64,000 nucleotides of DNA from DATLWN01 sp963764315. GTDB taxonomy: Bacteria; Pseudomonadota; Zetaproteobacteria; Mariprofundales; Mariprofundaceae. Shown here one piece after another: positions 57,174-64,000 of the stretch (position 1 is its first letter; each line of letters begins with the position of its first letter). The position numbers were made by a program, and so were the translations under genes. Location: NCBI GenBank assembly GCA_963764315.1, contig CAVXSB010000010.1, positions 116,350 through 180,349 of the forward strand, read 5' to 3'. Below the pieces are notes generated by a model. That model saw only the letters and a program-made list of their open reading frames with translations, was not told the origin of the DNA and searched no databases.

Positions 57174-58388
57174 AAGGGGGCTCGTGGCGCCGGGATTGGC
57201 GGCACGATCGGCGCCGGCGATGGGGCGAGCCCACCCGGGCTGACAATGGCGGCTGGCAGGGTGCTACCCACCGGGGGCACCACCACCAGGCGCAGCGTCA
57301 CGGGCTTATCCCTGGCCTCGGCCTGGTCCAGATCGACATCGACCTGCTGGCCCGTGTCGCGCAGGTACAGCCTCAGCTCCTCACCTGGCTGCACGTCCTT
57401 GACGACGATGGTGCTCTGGTTCCGATCCTCCATGCCGGTGGGCATCGCACAGCACAATTCGAGGCCGGATTTGACGATGTGGCCCCTGGCGTCGAGGCGA
57501 TGCACCGCCGATTCCGGCAGGGTGAGCAGCTTGCCGCTGCGCATCACGCGCAGCCAGAGGTCGCGACGTTTGGGCATGGGGGCGGGGGCGGGCAGTGCCC
57601 CCGTCTGCAGGAAATCGAGCACGAAGCCGAGCTTATCCAGCGTCAGCGCCGGCGTATGGTGATCCCCTGATGATGGCGGTGTTCGGCTCGTGCGGCAGGT
57701 AGGCCGAAGAGGTGGCAACGATGAGATCGGAGCTGGCGAAGGATTTGTCGGCGACATAAACATTGAGCACGGAAAGCCCCGCCAGCTCCTGGCCCTCGGC
57801 CTGGTCGAGCTGCCACAAAAAATCGCTGCCCGGCACCATCTCGTTGGCCTGCAGATTGCCGACCGAGCTGACGCTGGCGAGATCGGTCAGCAGTTGGGCG
57901 GCATGGGTGCCGTACTGCGGGGTGGACAGGAACACGATGCGGCGGATCGGGCCGTGGCCGTGGTGCAGCAGGTACTGGCGCACGATCAGCCCGCCCATGG
58001 AATGGGCGACGATGTCGACCTGCTTGAAGTGGGCGAGATAACGCTCGAGCTGCTCCTCGACGACCTCCAGCGGCGGATAGCGGAACAGGGCGATGCCGGT
58101 GTTGTAGGTGAAGTAATAGATATCGCGGTGCAGCCTGGCCTTGACCTTCTCCAGCTCCTGCGGCGAAGGCCAGGAGAACTGGCTGCCGTTCCAGCCGTGC
58201 ACCAGGATGATGGGCACCGCGTCCGGATATTCGGGCTCCTGCAGCTGATCGATGGCGCGCCACTGGTTCCACAGGGCGGCCGTCGATTCGCGGCTGGTGG
58301 TGGCGCAGCCGGCGAGCAGCAGTGTCGCCGCCAGCATTGCCGGCACCATGATGTGTCGCGTCGGGGCCATTCGCATCCATGCTCGCAT
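57170..58388 (-). pseudogene. lipoprotein alpha/beta-hydrolase, frameshifted
   Basis: A lipoprotein signal (AATLLLAGCATTS) leads to an alpha/beta-hydrolase domain: VPIILVHGWNGSQFSWP (oxyanion), VDIVAHSMGGLIVRQYL with the nucleophile serine, then YLPHEPNTAII. The frame then shifts at the run of four C's at 57664-57667, and the second frame continues DHHTPALTLDKLGFVLDFLQ, with H-T as the catalytic-histidine loop, plus a C-terminal beta domain to 57170. One extra base would fuse these into about 405 residues. Start position is uncertain among 58388, 58376 and 58370. Confidence 0.7.
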
Positions 58389-58470
58389 GGGCAAATCATC
58401 GACCATCGGCGCCCGGCTGCCAAGCACAGGGGCTTGGCAAGATGGCTGTCATTGTGGTGTCATGTATCAC

Positions 58471-59016
58471 ATGAAGGTACTGTTTGACCTGTTCCCGGTC
58501 CTGCTATTCTTCGCCGCCTACAAGCTGGCCGGCATCTATACGGCCACGGCCGTGCTCATGGCAGCCAGCCTGGCCCAGACCCTGATCTATCGCTTCCGCT
58601 ACGGCCGCTTCGAGACCACGCATGTGGTGGCGCTGGTGCTGATCCTGCTGTTCGGCAGTGCCACCCTGCTGTTCCACGACGATGTCTTCATCAAGTGGAA
58701 GCCGACGGTGATCAGCTGCCTGTTCGCCGCCGCCCTGCTTGGCGCGCGCTACTTCGCCGGCCGCAACCTGATGCAACAGTTCATGGGCAGCAAGCTGAGC
58801 CTGCCGGACGAGATCTGGGACAAGCTGAACATCGCCTGGGCCGTCTACTTCATGGTCACGGCAGCGACGAATGCCTTCGTCATCCTCAGCTTCGACACCT
58901 CGGTCTGGGTCGACTTCCACACCTTCGGCATGTCGGCCATCACCGGCAGCTTCGTGCTGCTGCAGACGCTGTACCTGGCCCGCCACCTGCGCACCGCCCA
59001 AACCGAAAGCGACTGA
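58471..59016 (+). CDS. yciB: YciB inner-membrane protein (septation protein A family)
   Basis: 181 residues and five hydrophobic segments. The opening MKVLFDLFPVLLFFAAYKLAGIYTATAVL and the conserved WKPTVISCLFAAALLGARYF, MGSKLSLPDEIWDKLNIAWAVYF and VWVDFHTFG define the YciB/IspZ family, involved in envelope synthesis and cell division. ATG 58471 matches the family start better than the ATG at 58462. Its last 73 bases are repeated at 60807-60879. A strong terminator follows. Confidence 0.9.
   Translation: MKVLFDLFPVLLFFAAYKLAGIYTATAVLMAASLAQTLIYRFRYGRFETTHVVALVLILLFGSATLLFHDDVFIKWKPTVISCLFAAALLGARYFAGRNLMQQFMGSKLSLPDEIWDKLNIAWAVYFMVTAATNAFVILSFDTSVWVDFHTFGMSAITGSFVLLQTLYLARHLRTAQTESD
58943..59015 (+). 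repeat. direct repeat, copy A (3' end of yciB)
   Basis: 73 bases at the end of yciB, matching 60807-60879 at 70 of 73 positions. Two of the three differences are synonymous in the yciB frame. Confidence 0.85.
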
Positions 59017-59034
59017 CCCCCGAATCCTCCTCCG

Positions 59035-59063
59035 AAAGGGCCGGCCATGCCGGCCCTTTTTTT
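59035..59063 (+). terminator. rho-independent terminator after yciB
   Basis: GGGCCGGC, three bases, GCCGGCCC and a seven-T run, 19 bases after the yciB stop. Confidence 0.9.
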
Positions 59064-59627
59064 GGCATCGCTCCAGCGCAGCAAACATCGGGATTTCCAG
59101 TGCCCTGGGTGCCCTCGCGCGGGCACCGCATGGAACTTGAGCTTGCCTGGCGAACGGATCAGCGCAATATGTTGCGCCGCGCGTTCCGCGGCCCGGCCGC
59201 GAACGGGCGCGCATAGCGCGACCGCGCCGCCCCGCCCTGCGGCGCCCCGGCCTTCGGTTGGCCCTCTCTTTCTTGTCCCCCGCAAGAAGGTGCCAAGGGC
59301 GGTGTTTGACTCGGGCCAGCGCGCTGCGGCCGCTCTTGCCCATGTGGACGACCTCCAGGGCAGCCTGGGTACAAAACCGTTTTCTGGTTCTTCTTTGCGT
59401 GCCCAAAGAAGAACCAAGAAAGGGCACACCCGGGGCAACCAGCCTGCCCTTACGGGTCCCCGGTCCTGCATGTTCAAAAGCGGCCGCGGCTCCGCCGCTC
59501 TGCTCCGCTTTTGAACATTGGTCCCGGCAGCCTGCTAGCGGGGGATCAAGAGCAGGCGAAGGGAGGCTTTCCATCCCGCTTAGCGGGGTGCCGCATGGGC
59601 GGGCCTGATCTCCATCCGGCCATCGAA
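59064..59627. other. non-coding spacer with two long hairpins
   Basis: No convincing gene is visible; all frames here are short and lack ribosome sites. Two perfect stem-loops stand out: GGTTCTTCTTTG / CAAAGAAGAACC (59385-59416, 6-base loop), and ATGTTCAAAAGCGG / CCGCTTTTGAACAT (59470-59518, 21-base loop). This may be remnant or repeat DNA from the mobile event described in the findings. Confidence 0.6.
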
Positions 59628-59645
59628 GTCAAGCGATCGCTTGAC
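59628..59645. promoter_or_regulatory. 18-bp operator palindrome 1 of 3
   Basis: GTCAAGCGATCGCTTGAC, a perfect palindrome. Copies 2 and 3 begin exactly 33 and 66 bases later. Confidence 0.8.
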
Positions 59646-59660
59646 TATATGGCGTTACGG

Positions 59661-59678
59661 GTCAAGTATTAACTTGAC
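59661..59678. promoter_or_regulatory. 18-bp operator palindrome 2 of 3
   Basis: GTCAAGTATTAACTTGAC: the outer arms GTCAAG/CTTGAC match sites 1 and 3 and the AT-rich centre differs. TTGACT boxes at 59641 and 59674 could serve as -35 elements. Confidence 0.75.
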
Positions 59679-59693
59679 TTATATGCATTGGAG

Positions 59694-59711
59694 GTCAAGC
59701 GATTGCTTGAC
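59694..59711. promoter_or_regulatory. 18-bp operator palindrome 3 of 3
   Basis: GTCAAGCGATTGCTTGAC, one base from site 1, ending 14 bases before the mobile mystery protein A start. Binding here would block its translation-initiation or promoter region. Confidence 0.75.
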
Positions 59712-59725
59712 CAAGGGTGGCGACG

Positions 59726-60178
59726 ATGAAGGCGATGGCATTGAAACAACTGGATAAAACCCTGGCCGGCATGAAATCGGCGCTGACGGTGCCGCCGCCG
59801 GCGCGCGGTTGGCTGCGCGCCATCCGCGATGCCCTGGGCATGAGCGGCCCGCAGCTGGCCAGGCGCATGCGCATGACCAAGCAGGGCGTGGCCGATCTCG
59901 AGAAGAAGGAGGTCGCGGGTTCCTTGTCGCTGAACACGCTGCGCAAGGCCGCCGAGGCCATGGACTGCGTGCTGGTCTATGCCGTGGTGCCGCGCGACAG
60001 CCTCGCGGCCACGGTGGAGCGGCAGGCACGCAAGGTGGCCGAAGGCCACGCCGCCTATACCGCGCACACCATGCTGCTGGAGAATCAGCTGCCGTCCGCC
60101 GAGGAGCGGAAGGCGGGGCTCGACGCGGCCGTGGCCGAGCTTACGCGCACCATGCCGAAGAACCTTTGGGACGACTAG
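59726..60178 (+). CDS. mobile mystery protein A (HTH regulator / antitoxin-like)
   Basis: About 150 residues. An N-terminal helix-turn-helix spans LRAIRDALGMSGPQLARRMRMTKQGVADLEKKE, followed by TLRKAAEAMDCVLVYAVVP, the conserved block of the TIGR02612 'mobile mystery protein A' family, normally encoded with the Fic-family protein B. The C-terminal half is helical. AAGGGTGG precedes ATG 59726; GTG 59717 is an alternative. The HTH is a natural candidate for binding the three palindromes upstream. It lies 3 bases before protein B, as in a toxin-antitoxin operon. Fic-dependent AMPylation with A as antidote is a plausible but unproven model. Confidence 0.85.
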   Translation: MKAMALKQLDKTLAGMKSALTVPPPARGWLRAIRDALGMSGPQLARRMRMTKQGVADLEKKEVAGSLSLNTLRKAAEAMDCVLVYAVVPRDSLAATVERQARKVAEGHAAYTAHTMLLENQLPSAEERKAGLDAAVAELTRTMPKNLWDD

Positions 60179-60181
60179 TCC

Positions 60182-60768
60182 GTGGACCTCGCATATCCGG
60201 ATGGCGCAACCCCTCTCGATCCCGACGAACGGGAGGGCTTGCGCCTGACCCATATCACCACCCGCGAAGAGCTGAACATCTTCGAGGCGCGAGAATATCC
60301 GCGCCGGCATGGCCTGGGCCTGGCGCGCGCGCCCGAAACAGCTGGTGAGCGTGGACTTCATGCGCCGGCTGCACCAAAGGATGTTCGGCCATGTCTGGCG
60401 CTGGGCGGGCGAGTTCCGCCAATCGAACAAGAACATCGGCGCATCCCGCGAGATGATCGGCATCGCAGCTGCGTCAGCTTTGCGATGACGTGAATTTCTG
60501 GCTCGCGCATCGAACGTACGCGCCGGACGAGATCGCCGCGCGCTTCCACCACCGCCTGGTGGCCATCCATCCGTTCCCCAACGGCAACGGCCGGCATGCC
60601 AGGCTCATCACCGACCTGCTGCTGGAGAAGCGCCTGGATCGCCCCCGCTTCACTTGGGGCAGCACCGACCTGGAGCAACCCGGCGCGGCCCGCCAGCGCT
60701 ACATCGCCGCCCTGCAGGCGGCGGACCGCGGCGACTACGCCCCACTGCTGGCCTTCGTCCGCACCTAA
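60182..60768 (+). pseudogene. mobile mystery protein B (Fic family), two frameshifts
   Basis: Read in three successive frames, the product is complete: DLAYPDGATPLDPDEREGL and THITTREELNIFEA, then (after one extra base at about 60290) ENIRAGMAWAWRARPKQL, FMRRLHQRMFGHVWRWAG and KNIGASREMIG, then (after a second extra base near 60467) QLRQLCDDVNFWLAHRTY and the Fic motif HPFPNGNGRHARL, intact, ending at 60768. So it is a Fic-domain protein with the catalytic histidine and GNGR loop preserved. Whether the gene is truly broken or the assembly has errors is undecided. Confidence 0.8.
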
Positions 60769-60806
60769 CATCCGCATGAAGCGGCAACCCGGTTCGAGCC
60801 CAGCCG

Positions 60807-60879
60807 CCGGCAGCTTCGTGCAGCTGCAGACGCTGTATCTCGCCCGCCACCTGCGCACCGCCCAAACCGAAAGCGACTG
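60807..60879 (+). repeat. direct repeat, copy B (orphan yciB 3' end)
   Basis: A second copy of the last 73 bases of yciB, 38 bases after the Fic gene stop, with no yciB around it. Three mismatches to copy A. The sequence becomes visibly AT-richer directly after it. Confidence 0.85.
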
Positions 60880-60939
60880 TGCTCTTCTTCCGATCCCCAA
60901 AGGGCTACACCACCCAGATCTACTCAATACTCTCGGCTT

Positions 60940-60967
60940 TTGCTCTGTCGACTGATGCGGTTATAGT
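60940..60967 (+). promoter_or_regulatory. candidate promoter of the MazG-DUF2075 operon
   Basis: TTGCTC (60940-60945), 16-base spacer and TATAGT (60962-60967), 26 bases before the start at 60994. Confidence 0.4.
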
Positions 60968-60993
60968 CATGCCGAATAGGGATGGAGTAATCA

Positions 60994-61365
60994 ATGAGCA
61001 ACTCAGACCTAAGCGTCACCCTGAGCCAATTGAAGGAGTCCGTTAAAAAGTTCTGTGAAGAACGAGACTGGGATCAGTTCCATAGCCCAAATCATTTGGC
61101 GGTTGGTGTTGTAACGGAGTCTGCGGAATTGCTTGATCTGTTTCGCTTCCTAAGTGACCAAGATAGCAAAAGGCTAGTAGCTGATCCTGAGCTAAAAGAA
61201 AAGGTAGAAGATGAACTTGCCGATGTTCTTTTCTTTCTCCTCCGATTTGCGCAAATGTATAACATCGATTTAACATCTTCTCTTGAAAAGAAGATCCGAA
61301 AAAATGCCGACAAATACCCCGTTGAACTAGCTCGAGGAAGCAACAAGAAGTGCGGGGAATTATAG
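60994..61365 (+). CDS. MazG-like nucleotide pyrophosphohydrolase
   Basis: 123 residues of the MazG/all-alpha NTP pyrophosphatase superfamily. The metal-binding signature EXXE-N28-EXXD is exact: E42-S-A-E45 and E74-L-A-D77. This single-domain form resembles dCTPase/iMazG-type house-cleaning enzymes, which hydrolyse (d)NTPs to (d)NMP and pyrophosphate. AGGGATGGAG precedes the ATG. Codon use and base composition are clearly AT-richer than in the rest of the window. The stop TAG directly abuts the GTG start of the next gene, so the two are translationally coupled. Confidence 0.85.
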   Translation: MSNSDLSVTLSQLKESVKKFCEERDWDQFHSPNHLAVGVVTESAELLDLFRFLSDQDSKRLVADPELKEKVEDELADVLFFLLRFAQMYNIDLTSSLEKKIRKNADKYPVELARGSNKKCGEL

Positions 61366-63357
61366 GTGCGGCTGTATACTGGACACTCAAGTGACTTCAT
61401 AGAGTCCACGGCCCGCAACGAAATTGCTACAAAGTTAAAAGACAATTTCTTTAAACACTTCCGTTACAACCCATCCGACAATGAAGTGCGCTCATGGCAG
61501 AACTCGTTAAGGGCAATTGCTGATGTATTTCGACTAGCCGAACTAGATGATCATGGCGTTATACTCGAATACCAACTTCCCCTGACATCAAAACGTCTGG
61601 ATTGTCTTCTTTGCGGCAAGAGCTCACAAGGAACGGATAACGCGATTGTCGTTGAACTCAAGCAATGGGATGAATGTTCGGACAGCGACGCAGATAATTT
61701 GGTCACAACGTGGGTGGCCGGCGCCAAGCGAGAAGTCCTCCACCCTTCGGCTCAAGTCAGAGGCTATAGGGATTACCTTAGGGATACCCATACCTCCTTT
61801 TACAAAGGTCCAGATCATATTGGCCTTGATGCCTGCTCCTACCTCCACAATTACCACCCAAAGAAGCATGAGATACTTCGACAGCCAAAATTCACAGCGA
61901 TTACCCAAGACGCTCCGCTCTTCTTCGCCGATGAGACAAGGGCGCTTGAGACCTATTTGAAAGAACGAGTCCCCGCCGGCAAAGGCATGGAAGTGGTTCG
62001 AAAGATCGACCAAGGCCATTACCGCCCGTCTAAAAAGCTGATGCACCATGTCGGCGAAGTCATTCGTGGAAAGCCCGAGTATGTGCTCTTGGATGAGCAA
62101 CGCGTGATCTATGAAAAGGTACTTGCTGTCGCAAAGAAAGCCGTAGAAGCCTTTAACGGAAGGAAGCACGTCGTTCTGGTAAACGGAGGGCCCGGAACGG
62201 GCAAGTCTATCGTAGCTCTAAACCTAATGGCCGACCTTTCTCTCAAAAAAATTAACGCCCATTACGCCACGGGTTCCAAAGCTTTTACCGAAACGCTGAG
62301 GAAGGTGATAGGCCCTAGAGGAAGCATCCAATTCAAGTATTTCAATAGCTATATGAATGCTGACGATTCAATAGTGGACGTTCTGATTTGCGACGAGGCA
62401 CATCGAATCAGAGAAGCAAGTCATAACCAATACACGCCAGCTGCGAATAGAACCAACAAGCCCCAGATCCAGGAGATTATCGAGGCATCGAAAGTGTCTG
62501 TTTTCTTTATTGATGACAACCAAGTCGTACGCCCAAATGAAGTTGGCTCTGCCAGCCTTGTACGTGAATTCAGCAATAAGATGGGATGCGAGTTGTCCGA
62601 GTTCCGACTAGAAACGCAGTTTAGGTGTGCTGGCTCTAACGGTTTCGTTAACTGGATCAACAATACGCTGGGGGTTATGGATACCGCAAATGTCATTTGG
62701 ACAGGTGACAAAAATTTTGAGTTCAAAATCTTTTCTTCGCCAAACGAGCTAGAAAAAGCCATTAAAGATAAGGCCTCTTCTGGATTTAGTGCGCGCATGG
62801 CAGCTGGATTCTGCTGGCCTTGGTCGAAAAGGCTTGGAGATGATGGTCAGCTAGTTAACGACGTATCCATTCCAGAATATAACTATTTCCGCCCATGGAA
62901 TGCCCAACATGACGCCACAAGATTGCCTCGAGGAATCCCCAAGGCACACCTCTGGGCACATGAACCAGGAGGTTTGGAGCAGGTTGGGTGTGTTTATACA
63001 GCCCAAGGGTTTGAATTCGATTACGTAGGCGTCATTTTCGGAAAAGATTTGAAATACGATTTTGATGCTCAGCAATGGATTGGAGATAAGACCCAATCTT
63101 ACGACAATGTCGTAAAGCGCTCAAAAGACCAATTCGTCGACTTAGTAAAAGCTACATACAGGATATTATTGAGCCGTGGCATGAAAGGTTGCTACGTATG
63201 TTTCCTAGATAAAGATACTGAAAGGTTCTTCAAGTCCCGTATGCAAAAAGAAGCATCTGACAATGTAGTCGAACTATATCCGGCACATGAAGTGCCATCT
63301 CTCGATGAGCTACCTATGGCAGCAGAGCCGCCCAACGACTCAGAAAGCGACGTGTAA
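61366..63357 (+). CDS. PD-(D/E)XK nuclease fused to DUF2075 P-loop helicase-like domain
   Basis: 663 residues, starting at GTG with no gap after the pyrophosphohydrolase stop. Residues 1-140 hold a RecB-like nuclease core: D79 in SKRLDCLL, E97-x-K99 in AIVVELKQW and the Q130-x3-Y134 helix motif HPSAQVRGYRDYL. Residues about 240-620 are a DUF2075 (Schlafen-type) superfamily I-like ATPase: Walker A GGPGTGKS at 274-281, Walker B DVLICDEAHR at 338-347, RLETQFRC, and CVYTAQGFEFDYVGV near 550. AT-rich and unlike its neighbours in composition, a transferred gene. Such pairs suggest nucleic-acid surveillance with nucleotide control; no function is proven. Confidence 0.85.
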   Translation: MRLYTGHSSDFIESTARNEIATKLKDNFFKHFRYNPSDNEVRSWQNSLRAIADVFRLAELDDHGVILEYQLPLTSKRLDCLLCGKSSQGTDNAIVVELKQWDECSDSDADNLVTTWVAGAKREVLHPSAQVRGYRDYLRDTHTSFYKGPDHIGLDACSYLHNYHPKKHEILRQPKFTAITQDAPLFFADETRALETYLKERVPAGKGMEVVRKIDQGHYRPSKKLMHHVGEVIRGKPEYVLLDEQRVIYEKVLAVAKKAVEAFNGRKHVVLVNGGPGTGKSIVALNLMADLSLKKINAHYATGSKAFTETLRKVIGPRGSIQFKYFNSYMNADDSIVDVLICDEAHRIREASHNQYTPAANRTNKPQIQEIIEASKVSVFFIDDNQVVRPNEVGSASLVREFSNKMGCELSEFRLETQFRCAGSNGFVNWINNTLGVMDTANVIWTGDKNFEFKIFSSPNELEKAIKDKASSGFSARMAAGFCWPWSKRLGDDGQLVNDVSIPEYNYFRPWNAQHDATRLPRGIPKAHLWAHEPGGLEQVGCVYTAQGFEFDYVGVIFGKDLKYDFDAQQWIGDKTQSYDNVVKRSKDQFVDLVKATYRILLSRGMKGCYVCFLDKDTERFFKSRMQKEASDNVVELYPAHEVPSLDELPMAAEPPNDSESDV

Positions 63358-63486
63358 CAAAGAAACCCGGGGGGGCCGGCTTCTTCGCCCACCTCCCCAA
63401 GGAAGCATCAGATTCGGGGACTTCGGCCCCAAAGAGCGGGGAACATTGCTTAACTACGGATACGCCGATGCGTAAGGGGGCATGCC

Positions 63487-64000
63487 ATGAAGAGCATCCG
63501 TCTGTTGAGCCTGGGGCTGCTGGCCCTGATGTTGACCGCCTGCGCCGGGACGCGGATGGCGCAAGCGCCGGCGCAGCCGGATTTGTCGCAGCCGCCGCAG
63601 CGGCTGGTGCAATTCGGCTATTCGTTCATGCCGCCGGCCGGGAAGGGCTGGCGCATCACCGGGCGCAACGGCACCCAGGTGATCCTGGCCAAGTCCGGGC
63701 CCAGCCCCGACGAGACGATGAAGATCATGTCGGGCAATGTCACCACCCCGCACTTCAAGAGCCCTGCCGAATTCGAGCGCTATGTGCGCGACAAGATGAC
63801 CCGGGCCGCCGAGGACGACGGGCGCTACGGCAGCCAGCAGGCCGAGTTCACCGCCGTCACCCACCAGGGGGCGCAGTGCGTGCAGGCGCACATGACGAGC
63901 GTGGATCACCAGGCGAAGCGGCGATCCGGCAGGAAGGGCGACATGATCCTGGAGATCGTGCAGCTCTCGTGCCGGCATCCGAATGATGCAGCAATACATC
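63487..64000 (+). CDS. lipoprotein of unknown function (truncated by window edge)
   Basis: An open frame from ATG 63487 to the window end, at least 171 residues. The lipobox is LMLTACAGT after a short hydrophobic signal, so it is an outer- or inner-membrane lipoprotein. Downstream parts (VQFGYSFMPPAGKGWRITGRNG, FERYVRDKMT, CVQAHMTSVDH) suggest a soluble periplasmic domain; no family recognised. GC-rich codons show the chromosomal backbone has resumed. Ribosome site AAGGGGGC lies before the ATG. Confidence 0.75.
   Translation, partial: MKSIRLLSLGLLALMLTACAGTRMAQAPAQPDLSQPPQRLVQFGYSFMPPAGKGWRITGRNGTQVILAKSGPSPDETMKIMSGNVTTPHFKSPAEFERYVRDKMTRAAEDDGRYGSQQAEFTAVTHQGAQCVQAHMTSVDHQAKRRSGRKGDMILEIVQLSCRHPNDAAIH

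Noticed and set aside
59064..59627. Small ORFs in the spacer after yciB
   Set aside because: No ribosome sites, no recognisable domains, and overlapping perfect hairpins; treated as non-coding.
59628..59711. CRISPR array
   Set aside because: Three 18-bp palindromes with 15-base gaps and differing centres are operators, not repeats with spacers. No cas genes are present in the window.

Overview
The window is 64 kb of GC-rich chromosomal DNA from a gammaproteobacterium. The evidence is a split class II ribonucleotide reductase of the Pseudomonas kind, a complete 16S-tRNA-Ile-tRNA-Ala-23S-5S operon with gamma-like signatures, an RpfF/RpfC quorum-sensing pair and a RegB/RegA redox system. I cannot name the genus. 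The SUF operon, NiCoT nickel permease, redox regulator, c-type cytochrome and TlpA proteins would fit a chemolithotroph or microaerobe, but that is inference.

Layout. 0-13 kb: nrdJb, a membrane NERD protein, a methyltransferase, small membrane proteins, a REC-EAL c-di-GMP phosphodiesterase, thioredoxin with a near-consensus promoter, an aminotransferase, and an overlapping PilZ / nucleotide cyclase / hybrid kinase operon. 13-21 kb: a nearly mirror-symmetric redox/metal locus. The regB-regA-NiCoT operon sits between two cassettes, each a Cys-cluster outer-membrane barrel followed by a TlpA-type thioredoxin (the right one also has a c-type cytochrome). Three 15-bp palindromes of the RegA/PrrA box type lie in its control regions. 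22-26 kb: rpfF (DSF synthase) and rpfC, convergent. 26-33 kb: an eight-gene SUF iron-sulfur operon (Rrf2 regulator, sufB, C, D, S, U, T, Rieske ferredoxin). 33-38.5 kb: the rRNA operon on the minus strand, with three tandem promoters sharing one discriminator motif. 38.6-49.7 kb: a membrane PHP protein, an LptF/G-type permease, tyrS, a four-gene ABC exporter operon, anmK and a YdjM-like membrane protein. 49.8-59 kb: GH15 glucoamylase, MscS channel, secreted proteins, rnhA, CDP-archaeol synthase-like gene, metallophosphoesterase, lipoprotein hydrolase and yciB.

59-63.4 kb is an accessory region. A 73-bp copy of the 3' end of yciB recurs 1,864 bp downstream, bracketing a mobile mystery protein A/B (HTH regulator / Fic) pair preceded by three 18-bp palindromes spaced exactly 33 bp apart. 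Next comes a visibly AT-richer two-gene unit: a MazG-like nucleotide pyrophosphohydrolase abutting a large protein that fuses a RecB-like PD-(D/E)XK nuclease domain to a DUF2075 P-loop helicase-like domain. This is the best candidate for an uncharacterised defence system here. A lipoprotein gene runs off the right edge.

Six genes (tlpA copy, HPP, PHP, CDP-archaeol synthase-like, lipoprotein hydrolase and Fic) carry seven apparent single-base frameshifts. All seven are best explained as one extra base, so consensus error must be excluded before calling them pseudogenes.
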